The notes: generated by a model not told the origin, from the sequence alone. A DNA stretch of 7,778 bases from an uncultured Ruminococcus sp. (GCA_946544695.1 CAMNMO010000124.1:1-7778), one strand, 5' to 3'. Positions 1 to 6,703 are shown, counted from the first letter of the stretch. Program-made: numbers and translations.

Positions 1-757
1 CATCCAGCTCAGGCAGTTCCTTCTTGGAGATGCTCTTCAGGTTGATCTTGAATACAGCAGGTGCACCTGCAAGCTCCTTTACCTGATACTCCTCAGGGAA
101 AGTTACATTGATCTCGAACTCTTCACCTGTGCTGTGACCAACGATCTGATCCTCAAAACCGGGAATGAACTGACCGCTGCCCAGCTCCAGATCAAAATCC
201 TCAGCCTTGCCGCCGTCAAATGCAACGCCGTCCTTGAAGCCTTCAAAGTCGATCTTTACAGTGTCGCCGTTCTCAGCAGCTCTGTCATCAACAGTGATTA
301 TTCTTACATTCTTCTCTCTCAGCTCGTCAAGCTTCTTCTGAACGTCCTCGTCAGTTACAGCATTGACAGTTTTTTCTACCTCTATACCCTTGTAGTCCTT
401 AACTTCTACTTCAGGCTTGGTAGTGCACTTAGCCTTCAGCTGAACGCCCTCTTCCTTGCTGATGGAAACTACCTCTACCTCAGGCTGAGCTACCAGCTCA
501 AGACCGGACTCGTCGATAGCACCGTTAACAACGGGAGCATAAAGCAGATTAACAGCATCCTCATAGAAAACCTCTTCGCCGTATTCCTTCTCGATCAGCT
601 TTCTGGGAGCCTTGCCCTTACGGAAACCGGGCATAGAAATGTTCTTTCTTGCCTTCAGGTAAGCCTTCTGCAGTGCTTCCTCAAAGTCCTTAGCAGGGAT
701 CTCGATCTCCAGCTCATAGCTGTTAGTTCCAACATTATTCGTAGCTTTTAAACTCAT
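1..757 (-). CDS. tig: Trigger factor, ribosome-bound chaperone (3' end cut by window edge)
   Basis: Trigger factor binds the ribosome exit tunnel through L23, shields nascent chains and has prolyl isomerase activity. The frame reads 252 codons from ATG at 757 to the window edge with no stop. It begins MSLKATNNVGTNSYELEIEI and carries the ribosome-binding signature GFRKGKAP at residues 44-51, in the N-terminal domain. From roughly residue 160 comes an FKBP-like isomerase domain, recognisable from NGDTVKIDFEGF, the LGSGQFIPGFEDQIVG segment and NVTFPEEY. The family is usually about 430 residues, so much of the C-terminal chaperone domain lies outside the window. The start is fixed by GGAGG at 767-771 with a 9-base spacer. 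The gene follows the metallophosphoesterase gene by 72 bases but has its own promoter. It has almost no rare Leu/Ser codons, which fits high expression. Identity is firm. Confidence 0.96.
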   Translation of the reverse strand, partial: MSLKATNNVGTNSYELEIEIPAKDFEEALQKAYLKARKNISMPGFRKGKAPRKLIEKEYGEEVFYEDAVNLLYAPVVNGAIDESGLELVAQPEVEVVSISKEEGVQLKAKCTTKPEVEVKDYKGIEVEKTVNAVTDEDVQKKLDELREKNVRIITVDDRAAENGDTVKIDFEGFKDGVAFDGGKAEDFDLELGSGQFIPGFEDQIVGHSTGEEFEINVTFPEEYQVKELAGAPAVFKINLKSISKKELPELD

Positions 758-792
758 TTTAGAATTCCTCCAAATTAAAATATATCTTCAAT

Positions 793-821
793 ATTATAGC
801 ATACTTTTGCCATTATTTCCA
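793..821 (-). promoter_or_regulatory. Probable sigma-A promoter of tig, extended -10
   Basis: On the minus strand, TATAAT lies at 798-793, preceded by TG plus one base (extended -10, TGCTATAAT). A 4/6 match to the -35 box, TGGAAA, lies at 821-816 with a 17-base spacer. Transcription would start near 786, giving a leader of about 30 bases before tig. The -35 box is only 8 bases past the stop of the upstream gene, and no terminator hairpin lies between them, so read-through from upstream is possible. Confidence 0.75.
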
Positions 822-829
822 GTACTTTT

Positions 830-1540
830 TTACAAATTGTCACTTTGCACAATTTGGGTAATATCCAATGGGTCAAAATGCAAAAAATCACTTGATATCA
901 GGCGATATTCGATACCGTCGTACATACCGTTAACAGCATAAGCGTGGGCATTTCCATGCAGATGTCCGTAGAACACCTTCTTTATCTTGTACTTATACAG
1001 AACATCAAGTATATCAAGATTTCTGCTGTCACCGTAAACAGGCGGATAATGCAGGAAGACCACAGGTCTCAGACCGGCATCAACGGCGGACTTTATAGAA
1101 AGTTCCAGCCTGATAGCTTCCCTTGCGATGACCTTTGCACTGGCGGGTTCGCTGTTGTCATTGACCCAGCCCCTTGTGCCGCAGATACCGACATCACCGA
1201 AAGCGTAGTGGTTATTCTGCATTATATGCAAAGTAGAAAAGCTTTTTTCATCGAAAAAGTTCTGCATCTTTGTAACGGTGTTCCACCAATAATCGTGGTT
1301 GCCTTTGGATATGATCTTTGTACCGTTGAGTTTATCCAGAAACTCCAGATCCTTTTCGGACTGCTCAAAATTCATGCCCCACGAAAGATCTCCCGGGAGC
1401 ACCACCATATCCTCAGGACCTATCTTTTTCTGCCAGTTCTGCTCTATCCTGCTGACATGGTCATGCCAGCCGCCGAAAATATCCATCGGCTTATCGACAC
1501 CAAAGGATAGGTGCAGGTCGGCAATAGTGAATAGTCTCAT
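830..1540 (-). CDS. Calcineurin-like metallophosphoesterase
   Basis: The 236-residue product is a complete metallophosphoesterase of the calcineurin-like fold, with a two-metal centre hydrolysing phosphoester bonds; the substrate cannot be told from sequence. All family motifs are visible in order: D8 and H10 in ADLHL, D51 in PGDLSWG, N81 and H82 in GNHDYWW, H164 in FLHYPP, and H193 and H195 in GHLHG. There is no signal peptide or membrane segment, so it is probably cytoplasmic. It resembles the stand-alone predicted phosphohydrolases of Clostridia (COG1768 type, from memory). The start is supported by AGGAG at 1547-1551, spacer 6. The gene is divergent from the DUF1540 gene and lies just upstream of tig on the same strand. 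The family call is secure and the physiological role unknown. Confidence 0.92.
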   Translation of the reverse strand: MRLFTIADLHLSFGVDKPMDIFGGWHDHVSRIEQNWQKKIGPEDMVVLPGDLSWGMNFEQSEKDLEFLDKLNGTKIISKGNHDYWWNTVTKMQNFFDEKSFSTLHIMQNNHYAFGDVGICGTRGWVNDNSEPASAKVIAREAIRLELSIKSAVDAGLRPVVFLHYPPVYGDSRNLDILDVLYKYKIKKVFYGHLHGNAHAYAVNGMYDGIEYRLISSDFLHFDPLDITQIVQSDNL

Positions 1541-1548
1541 AAAATGCT

Positions 1549-1584
1549 CCTGTCTATCAGGAAAATATTTCCTGTAATATTTTC
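1549..1584. repeat. Overlapping inverted repeats in the divergent gap
   Basis: Three inverted repeats share bases here. CCTG 1549-1552 can pair with CAGG 1558-1561. CAGGAAA 1558-1564 can pair with TTTCCTG 1568-1574. GAAAATATT 1561-1569 can pair perfectly (9 bp, 6-base loop) with AATATTTTC 1576-1584. They cannot all form together. On the minus strand the first repeat includes part of the AGGAG ribosome binding site (1547-1551) of the metallophosphoesterase gene. It may be an operator or an RNA switch; the sequence alone does not decide. Confidence 0.5.
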
Positions 1585-1632
1585 AGCGAAGATGCACATA
1601 ATGACATCACACCGAGAAAAGGAGTGAGAGGA

Positions 1633-1806
1633 ATGGAAAAAGACAAGATCTACGGTATACAGTGTGATGTGGAAAACTGTGTCCACAATCAGAACGGCTG
1701 CGAATGCACAGCGGGTAAGATACAGGTATGCAGCACCTGCACAGACCCCAACTGCTGTGACGAAACTGTCTGCAAGACTTTCAAGCCCTGCGACAGCTGT
1801 CACTGA
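1633..1806 (+). CDS. Small cysteine-rich DUF1540 protein
   Basis: The gene encodes 57 residues, 11 of them cysteine (positions 11, 16, 23, 25, 33, 36, 41, 42, 47, 53, 56). The spacing, with an early Cys-x4-Cys, an N-G-C-x-C turn, a C-x2-C pair and a final ETVCKTFKPC-like segment, matches DUF1540, a family of very small Clostridia and Bacilli proteins of unknown function. The cysteines suggest metal binding or disulfides, which is inference. I chose ATG 1633 over an in-frame GTG at 1624 because AAAAGGAG at 1617-1624 sits 8 bases before the ATG and would overlap the GTG. It is the only plus-strand gene seen here, divergent from the metallophosphoesterase gene and convergent with thrC, so it is probably transcribed alone. 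No convincing promoter was found in the 92-base gap. Confidence 0.85.
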   Translation: MEKDKIYGIQCDVENCVHNQNGCECTAGKIQVCSTCTDPNCCDETVCKTFKPCDSCH

Positions 1807-1812
1807 CACAGC

Positions 1813-1832
1813 ACCGCCCCTTAACGGGCGGT
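1813..1832 (+). terminator. GC-rich hairpin after the DUF1540 gene, possible terminator
   Basis: ACCGCCC at 1813-1819 pairs perfectly with GGGCGGT at 1826-1832 (7 bp, 6-base loop), starting 6 bases after the stop codon. No T run follows, so as an intrinsic terminator it is imperfect. Its placement between convergent genes supports a 3'-end role. Confidence 0.4.
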
Positions 1833-1851
1833 ACATAGATCATACTTATAG

Positions 1852-1891
1852 TAAACGACATTAGTTTATATCAGAAAAGAATTGTCGTCTA
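1852..1891 (-). terminator. Hairpin just past the thrC stop, weak terminator candidate
   Basis: In the minus-strand transcript, bases 1891-1883 pair with 1860-1852 over 9 bp, including one G-U pair that is intact only in this orientation. The loop is 22 bases. The stem begins 5 bases after the thrC stop. No clear U tract follows, and the long loop makes it weak. Confidence 0.3.
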
Positions 1892-1896
1892 ATATA

Positions 1897-3390
1897 TCAC
1901 TTAACGTTCAGTGCCCTGAACACGAAGTCCTTCATCTCGTCCTTTGCGATGACTTCGGAGAATCTTATCTCCTTGTCCTTCAGAGATGCCAGCGATGCAG
2001 GTATCTTCATACCGGAAGCCTCGCCCAGCTCCTCGACCAGTGTAAACTCATCACTGGCGGTATCCTTGCCAAGTGCGCTCAGCACGGAGCCCGAGAACTT
2101 ATAGGGGCTTGCAGTAGAAGCGATGACAGTCTTGGTCTTGTCGCCTGTATTCTTGACATACTCCTCATAAACTGCAACAGCAACAGCGGTGTGAGTGTCG
2201 CAGGTATAGGAATACTTGTCGTAATATTCCTTGATGGTAGCCTTGGTCTTTTCATCGTCGCAGCAGCCTGCGCAGAATTCCTCAGCCAGTATCTTCTTGA
2301 CATCATCGGTAACTTCATATCTGCCCTCAGATGCCAGCTTACCGAACCACTCTCTGATCTGAGCATCATTCTCACCGCAAAGGTGATAGAGCAGTCTTTC
2401 CAGATTGGAAGAGATCAGAATGTCCATAGAAGGAGAAATGGTTGCATAGAACTGTCTGTTTCTGTCATAAACACCTGTCTTGAGGAAATCAGTCAGGACA
2501 TTGTTGGAGTTGGAAGCGCATATCAGCTTATTGACAGGAATACCCATCTTCTTAGCATAATAGCCTGCCAGTATGTTACCAAAGTTACCTGTGGGAACAA
2601 CGATATTGATCTTCTCACCCTCAGCTATCTCGCCGTCCTTCAGCAGCTGTGCATAAGAAGAAACATAGTAAATGATCTGAGGTGCAAGTCTGCCCCAGTT
2701 GATGGAGTTAGCAGAGGAGAACATCATTCCGTTCTCTGCCAGCTTGTCACCGATCTCCTTATTGGTGAATATGGACTTTACGCCGTTCTGTGCATCATCA
2801 AAGTTACCCTTGATAGCGCATACGCCAACGTTCTGACCCTCCTGAGTGGTCATCTGCTTCTTCTGCATTGCAGATACGCCGTTGTCAGGATAGAATACCA
2901 GTATCTCAGTACCGGGAACGTCCTTGAAACCTTCAAGTGCAGCCTTGCCTGTGTCGCCCGATGTAGCAACAAGGATAACTACCTTCTTATCAAGATTGAT
3001 CTTCTTGGTTGCTGTTGTCAGCAGATAAGGAAGGATCTGGAGAGCCATATCCTTGAAAGCGCAGGTAGGACCGTGCCACAGTTCCAGCATATAGGTGCCG
3101 TCAAACAGATGTGCCAGTTCTGCGATATTATCGGTATCAAAATTCTTGGTATTGTAAGCACCTTCAACACAGTAGCGTATCTCTGCCTCGGTGTAGTCAG
3201 TCAGGAACTTTGAGAACACGAACAGTGCCCTCTCAGCATAAGTCATATCTCCGAGCTTCCTGATATCCTCAGCAGAAATGGAAGGTATCTCGGAGGGAAC
3301 GAACAGACCGCCGTCCTCGGAAATGCCCTGTGCGATAGCCTGTGCCGATGTAACATTTACATCGCTGTTTCTTGTACTTCTGTAAAACAT
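1897..3390 (-). CDS. thrC: Threonine synthase
   Basis: This PLP enzyme converts O-phosphohomoserine to threonine and phosphate, the last step of threonine synthesis in the cytoplasm. At 497 residues it has the usual length of the longer bacterial form. It starts MFYRSTR with the N-terminal SxAQAIAQGISEDGGLFVP segment typical of ThrC. The PLP-binding lysine is K113 in GPTCAFKDMALQ. ATSGDTGKAALEGF (residues 142-155) and VPTGNFGNILAGYYAKKMG are the phosphate- and cofactor-binding loops of the fold. ATG 3390 is preceded by GAAGGG at 3401-3406 with a 10-base spacer. It lies 41 bases after yraN on the same strand with no terminator between, so it is probably the last gene of the operon; no homoserine kinase or dehydrogenase gene is nearby. 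For about 440 codons it uses no TTA, CTA or TCA, a strong codon bias. Function is secure. Confidence 0.96.
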   Translation of the reverse strand: MFYRSTRNSDVNVTSAQAIAQGISEDGGLFVPSEIPSISAEDIRKLGDMTYAERALFVFSKFLTDYTEAEIRYCVEGAYNTKNFDTDNIAELAHLFDGTYMLELWHGPTCAFKDMALQILPYLLTTATKKINLDKKVVILVATSGDTGKAALEGFKDVPGTEILVFYPDNGVSAMQKKQMTTQEGQNVGVCAIKGNFDDAQNGVKSIFTNKEIGDKLAENGMMFSSANSINWGRLAPQIIYYVSSYAQLLKDGEIAEGEKINIVVPTGNFGNILAGYYAKKMGIPVNKLICASNSNNVLTDFLKTGVYDRNRQFYATISPSMDILISSNLERLLYHLCGENDAQIREWFGKLASEGRYEVTDDVKKILAEEFCAGCCDDEKTKATIKEYYDKYSYTCDTHTAVAVAVYEEYVKNTGDKTKTVIASTASPYKFSGSVLSALGKDTASDEFTLVEELGEASGMKIPASLASLKDKEIRFSEVIAKDEMKDFVFRALNVK

Positions 3391-3431
3391 AAAACAACAA
3401 CCCTTCTATTTTATTCCCTTGCGGGTATGAT

Positions 3432-3809
3432 CTACTTACTGCTTGCATCAAACGCCGAACGGTAGTATTTGAAATACACGACCCTGCCGTTATCGTGATG
3501 CACCACAGCCACATCGAACCGACAGAAAGCTTTTACCTTTGTTTTGAAAAGGTAAGCCTTCGCAGTTTTGATGAGCCTTTGCCTTTTTGTATAAGTCACG
3601 GCAGATTCGCCGCTGGTCATAGCACCCACCTTTCGGGTCTTGACCTCAACGAATGCCAGCTTATTGCCCTGAGAAGCGATAATATCAACTTCACCGCCCC
3701 TTATAGTGAAGTTTCGGCAGACTATCTCATAACCATTCTGTTTAAGAAAATCACAAACATAGTCCTCGCCGATATCACCGATACTGCGGCTACTTTGCGA
3801 GCTTTGCAT
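3432..3809 (-). CDS. yraN: YraN/UPF0102 family nuclease-like protein
   Basis: The 125-residue protein belongs to UPF0102 (YraN), predicted from its restriction-endonuclease-like fold to act on nucleic acid; the physiological role is not established. The hallmark residues are present: G14-E15 in the first helix, NGYEIVCRNF, then E40 and D42 in GGEVDIIA, and E55 and K57 in FVEVKTR. Together these form the E/D-ExK metal site of the fold. It overlaps the end of rnhB by 20 bases. No good Shine-Dalgarno precedes ATG 3809 (only an A-rich stretch), so translation is probably coupled to rnhB. Adjacency of rnhB and yraN is common in Firmicutes. Family call is secure. Confidence 0.92.
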   Translation of the reverse strand: MQSSQSSRSIGDIGEDYVCDFLKQNGYEIVCRNFTIRGGEVDIIASQGNKLAFVEVKTRKVGAMTSGESAVTYTKRQRLIKTAKAYLFKTKVKAFCRFDVAVVHHDNGRVVYFKYYRSAFDASSK

Positions 3810-4398
3810 AATACTTTTTAAGAAAGCTCGGACGGTGAATGGGGCTTTCGCCGTACTTATCTATCATCTGATAGTGAAGCTTCGTCCCGTATCCCTTGTG
3901 TTTTTCAAACTGCCACTCGGGGTACTTTTTCGCCATATCAAGCATATATCTGTCCCTTGCGACCTTAGCCAGCACTGATGCCGCCGCTATCGCCTGAGAC
4001 TGTGCATCACCCTTGATGACTGCTATCGCTTCACAATCAAGTTTGGGCGTCTTGTTACCGTCTATAAGGCAAACATCGGGTCTGAGCTTCATCGCTTCCA
4101 CCGAACGCTTCATAGCCAGCATTGCACAATTGAGTATATTCAGTCTTTCTATCTCCTCAACAGTAGCACACTGAATGGAGAAGTCAAGCGCCTTTTCAAC
4201 TATCACGTCGAACAGTTCCTCACGCTTTTTGGCAGTGAGTTTTTTACTGTCGTTAAGCCCTTCGATGACAGTATCCTTATCAAATATAACAGCCGCCGCA
4301 AACACATCTCCTGCCAACGGACCTCTGCCCGCTTCATCACAGCCGCAGATGACCTCGTATCTGTCACGGTAGGTATTGTCGAACTCACTTAAAGTCAT
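3790..4398 (-). CDS. rnhB: Ribonuclease HII
   Basis: RNase HII cuts the RNA strand of RNA-DNA hybrids and removes single ribonucleotides from DNA. From the chosen start the protein has 202 residues, close to the family norm. The four acidic metal ligands are D21 and E22 in CDEAGRGPLAGD, D113 in LIDGNK and D131 in IKGDAQS. The NDSKKLTAKKRE loop and the IAAASVLAKVARDRYM helix are also typical. The frame is open 21 codons further upstream, to 4461, but that stretch lies inside rbgA and resembles no RNase HII. ATG 4398 follows the rbgA stop by 4 bases and has GAGGGG at 4406-4411, spacer 7. The 3' end overlaps yraN by 20 bases, indicating tight coupling. Confidence 0.95.
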   Translation of the reverse strand: MTLSEFDNTYRDRYEVICGCDEAGRGPLAGDVFAAAVIFDKDTVIEGLNDSKKLTAKKREELFDVIVEKALDFSIQCATVEEIERLNILNCAMLAMKRSVEAMKLRPDVCLIDGNKTPKLDCEAIAVIKGDAQSQAIAAASVLAKVARDRYMLDMAKKYPEWQFEKHKGYGTKLHYQMIDKYGESPIHRPSFLKKYYAKLAK

Positions 4399-4402
4399 AC
4401 CA

Positions 4403-5296
4403 TCACCCCTCAGGCTTTTCAAGAGACAGTCTGCCCAGCTTGCCGCCACGGAACTCATCAAGCACGGTATTAGCTGCCCTTTCGGTGTTTATCTCGCCGC
4501 CTGAAATGAGGAAGCTTCTCCTTCTGCCCACACGTTCCAGCAGTTCATAGCCTTTAACACAGCCCTGCATCTCATCCATCGGTTCGGGCAGGTCATCAAG
4601 AGATATCCCATATCTATCGGTCAGCAGTTCGGGGTAATTCTCACAAAGGTATTCAAGCATTCTGCACGCCAGATACTCAGTATCAAGTATGACGTCCTTG
4701 ACTGCACCTGTGAATGCCAGTCGTTCACCGACCAGCTTATCATCGAACTTTGGCCACAACACACCAGGCATATCCAGCAATTCAAAACCTTCTTCAAGTG
4801 CCACCCACTGCTTTCCTCTTGTGACACCCGGTCTGTCCTCGACCTTTGCCATTTTTGCCCCTGCAAGCCTGTTTATGAAGGAGGATTTACCGACATTGGG
4901 TATACCGACTATCATTATCCTGATAGGTCTGCCTGTCATGCCACGGTTATCCCACTTCTCTATCTGGTCTGCAAGCAATTCTTTCAGCATGGGGTAGAAC
5001 TTGTTTACGTTGCGACCGCTGCGGCAGTCGGTGGCAAGCGCAGGTGTACCCTGCTTTTTATAACGTTCTATCCACATCGAAGTTATATTCGGATCGGCTG
5101 AATCAGCCTTGTTCAGCAGGACCATTCTCGGCTTGCTGCCGCATATCTTCTTTATCTCGGGATTGCGGCTCGAATATGGTATCCTGGCATCGGTGATCTC
5201 CACCACCGCATCTACCAGTTTAAGATTAGAAGCCATGATCCTTCGGGTCTTCGCCATGTGTCCCGGGAACCACTGCACCCTAGCAGCTTCACTCAT
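4403..5296 (-). CDS. rbgA: Ribosome biogenesis GTPase RbgA (YlqF)
   Basis: RbgA is a circularly permuted GTPase needed for late assembly of the 50S subunit in Firmicutes. The 297-residue product starts with the family signature VQWFPGHMAKTRR. The GTPase motifs appear in permuted order: G4 NKAD at 62-65, a G5-like DCRSGRN near 90-96, G1 GIPNVGKS at 131-138, G2 threonine T159 in RPGVTRGKQW and G3 DMPG at 175-178. A C-terminal region with GCVKGYELLERVGRRR follows and contacts the ribosome in known homologues. ATG 5296 has a strong AGGAGG at 5305-5310, spacer 8. It lies 31 bases after the second lepB gene and 4 bases before rnhB. The rplS neighbourhood is fitting, since both products act on the 50S subunit. 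Confidence 0.96.
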   Translation of the reverse strand: MSEAARVQWFPGHMAKTRRIMASNLKLVDAVVEITDARIPYSSRNPEIKKICGSKPRMVLLNKADSADPNITSMWIERYKKQGTPALATDCRSGRNVNKFYPMLKELLADQIEKWDNRGMTGRPIRIMIVGIPNVGKSSFINRLAGAKMAKVEDRPGVTRGKQWVALEEGFELLDMPGVLWPKFDDKLVGERLAFTGAVKDVILDTEYLACRMLEYLCENYPELLTDRYGISLDDLPEPMDEMQGCVKGYELLERVGRRRSFLISGGEINTERAANTVLDEFRGGKLGRLSLEKPEG

Positions 5297-5327
5297 CTGA
5301 ACCGCCTCCTTTCACTTAACTCAAAAT

Positions 5328-5891
5328 TTACTTTACCGCCCCCGACTTAGCCCTTTCAGAATAGAATCTAAACACTGCCTTGCCGATGACATCATCATTA
5401 TTCACGGCACCTATCAGTCTGCTGTCGTTGGAATTATTGCGGTTATCGCCCATTAAGAAAACATAGTTCATGGGCACATCATACTCATAAGTTGCCCTTT
5501 CGGGGTCATAGTACTGCATATCGAACCTGCCTGTATCATCAAGTGCATGATACTTTAAATACGGTTCATCAAGTATCCTTCCGTTGACCGAAACAGTACC
5601 CTCATTGTAATCTATCGAAACATGCTGCCCGCCCACTGCGATGACTCGCTTGACGATAAGTTCATTCAGCTGTTCGCTTTTGCAAACGACCACATCACCT
5701 GCGGCGGGTCTGTAAAACAGCGTCCTGACTATCAGTCTGTCATTGTCAAAAAGCGTATCCTCCATCGAAACACCGCTGACTTTGACGGGATCGATAAAGA
5801 AAGTAAATATCAGCATGACGATAAGCACAGTCGTCAGAAAGACAGAAGCTTTATCAAGCATTCCGCCAAGCACTCCAACACACTCAGGCAT
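5328..5891 (-). CDS. lepB: Signal peptidase I, second of a tandem pair
   Basis: Type I signal peptidase removes signal peptides from exported proteins at the outer face of the membrane. The 187-residue protein has one membrane segment at about 17-33, then the catalytic serine S42 in SGVSMEDTL, the general-base lysine K81 in LIVKRVIAVGG and the box E motif GDNRNNSNDSR at 148-158. This is the short Gram-positive form. Its ATG lies 2 bases after the stop of the upstream paralogue (TGATAATG), and no good Shine-Dalgarno is visible before it, so translational coupling is likely. M11, preceded by GGAG at an 11-base spacing, is an alternative start and would leave the membrane segment intact. It clearly differs in sequence from its upstream neighbour, so this is not a recent duplication. 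Which substrates each handles is unknown. Confidence 0.94.
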   Translation of the reverse strand: MPECVGVLGGMLDKASVFLTTVLIVMLIFTFFIDPVKVSGVSMEDTLFDNDRLIVRTLFYRPAAGDVVVCKSEQLNELIVKRVIAVGGQHVSIDYNEGTVSVNGRILDEPYLKYHALDDTGRFDMQYYDPERATYEYDVPMNYVFLMGDNRNNSNDSRLIGAVNNDDVIGKAVFRFYSERAKSGAVK

Positions 5892-5893
5892 TA

Positions 5894-6553
5894 TCAGTCA
5901 ACTTTACCGATCTTATCAAACGGATATATCCTGAAAACAGCCTTGCCCATCAGTTCATCTTCGGGCACACAGCCTATGCTTCTGCTGTCTTTGGAATCAT
6001 TTCTGTTATCACCCATAACAAACACGCTGTTTTCGGGGACTTCATAAACGTAAGTACCGTCCTCAGCCTGATACTGTCTGTCAAAGTATCCGTTGTCTAT
6101 CATTATCTCTTTGTTGTGTTTATTTGAGATCAGCTGATCGTTTACATAAACATGGTTCTGCATGTAGTCGATAACTACCTTGTCACCCTCAACACCGATA
6201 ACACGCTTTATCAGTATCTTGCCCGCAGCTTCGCTGTCCACAACAACGATATCATCACGTTCGGGTGTATAGTTGACATGAGTCATTATAAGTCTGTCAC
6301 CATTGACAAGAGTATTGTTCATCGAACTGCCGTCAACCATAACGATCCTGAAAAGGAAAATGAAAACAAGCTGAACTATCAACATTGCAAAAACAAATGA
6401 CTCGAACCATTCCAATATCTCATTCTTGATATCCAGGGGTTCTTTTTCTTTTATATCCTCAGGTTCAGCCGCCTTGACAGCCTCAATATCCTCCTCACTG
6501 ATCTTCTGTGAGGTCTTTTCTTCATTATTTGTATTATCCATCTTATCACTCAT
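5894..6553 (-). CDS. lepB: Signal peptidase I with long acidic N-terminal extension, first of a tandem pair
   Basis: This 219-residue type I signal peptidase is the first gene of the operon. The catalytic serine is S77 in VDGSSMNNTL, the lysine is K116 in ILIKRVIGVEGD and box E is GDNRNDSKDSR at 181-191. A single membrane segment spans about 53-71. Before it lies a cytoplasmic tail of some 50 residues, strongly charged (rich in Glu, Asp and Lys, few hydrophobics), which the downstream paralogue lacks. ATG 6553 has GAGGG at 6562-6566, spacer 8; M5 is a less likely alternative. The pair shares the motifs and a Tyr/Asp-rich insert before box E (FDRQY here, FDMQY in the neighbour), suggesting an old duplication within the lineage. 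That is inference. Confidence 0.94.
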   Translation of the reverse strand: MSDKMDNTNNEEKTSQKISEEDIEAVKAAEPEDIKEKEPLDIKNEILEWFESFVFAMLIVQLVFIFLFRIVMVDGSSMNNTLVNGDRLIMTHVNYTPERDDIVVVDSEAAGKILIKRVIGVEGDKVVIDYMQNHVYVNDQLISNKHNKEIMIDNGYFDRQYQAEDGTYVYEVPENSVFVMGDNRNDSKDSRSIGCVPEDELMGKAVFRIYPFDKIGKVD

Positions 6554-6602
6554 AACATTGTCCCTCTTTTCGTGTAAACACAGAATTACTCATATACGAT
6601 AT

Positions 6603-6631
6603 ATTATAACAAATCAAATCGGAAATTACAA
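6603..6631 (-). promoter_or_regulatory. Probable sigma-A promoter of the lepB-lepB-rbgA-rnhB-yraN-thrC run
   Basis: On the minus strand, TATAAT at 6608-6603 is preceded by TG plus one base (TGTTATAAT). TTGTAA at 6631-6626 matches 4/6 of the -35 box, and the spacer is 17 bases. Transcription would start near 6596, about 43 bases before the first lepB codon. The A/T-rich stretch upstream of the -35 box (6641-6680) could act as an UP element. Confidence 0.8.
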
Positions 6632-6703
6632 GGGTTTTTGCAAAAAAAATGATATTTATACTAATTTTGTTAACCTTTTATACAGAACAACTGAACACAC
6701 TGC

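Noticed and set aside
134..751. Plus-strand open frame of 205 codons opposite tig
   Set aside because: Its codons lie exactly opposite trigger factor codons; no Shine-Dalgarno and no family resemblance. The trigger factor frame explains the region.
944..1510. Plus-strand open frame of 188 codons opposite the metallophosphoesterase gene
   Set aside because: Exact antisense register, no recognisable motif; the minus-strand gene has every metallophosphoesterase motif.
1624..1632. GTG at 1624 as start of the DUF1540 gene
   Set aside because: The Shine-Dalgarno GGAG at 1621-1624 would overlap the start codon; ATG 1633 is 8 bases away and ideal.
1537..1836. Minus-strand open frame of 99 codons covering the DUF1540 gene
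   Set aside because: It covers the divergent gap and is antisense to the cysteine-rich gene, which has a good ribosome binding site and family match; no motif in the alternative frame.
1882..3213. Plus-strand open frame of 443 codons as a gene
   Set aside because: It lies in register opposite thrC, has no recognisable domain and a Cys/Leu-rich composition typical of antisense translation; thrC is unmistakable.
3391..3431. Separate thrC promoter in the yraN-thrC gap
   Set aside because: TAAAAT is present, but no -35-like hexamer lies at a proper distance, so I did not call it.
4399..4461. Upstream extension of rnhB by 21 codons
   Set aside because: It lies within rbgA, has no suitable ribosome binding site and adds sequence not found in RNase HII; ATG 4398 has GAGGGG at 7 bases.
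5328..6553. Recent tandem duplication or a split gene for the two lepB frames
   Set aside because: Both frames are complete, with their own membrane segment and catalytic residues, and they differ strongly outside the motifs.
6641..6700. A second promoter upstream of the lepB promoter (TATAAA-like boxes)
   Set aside because: Candidate -10 boxes have no -35 partner at 16-18 bases; the stretch is simply A/T-rich.
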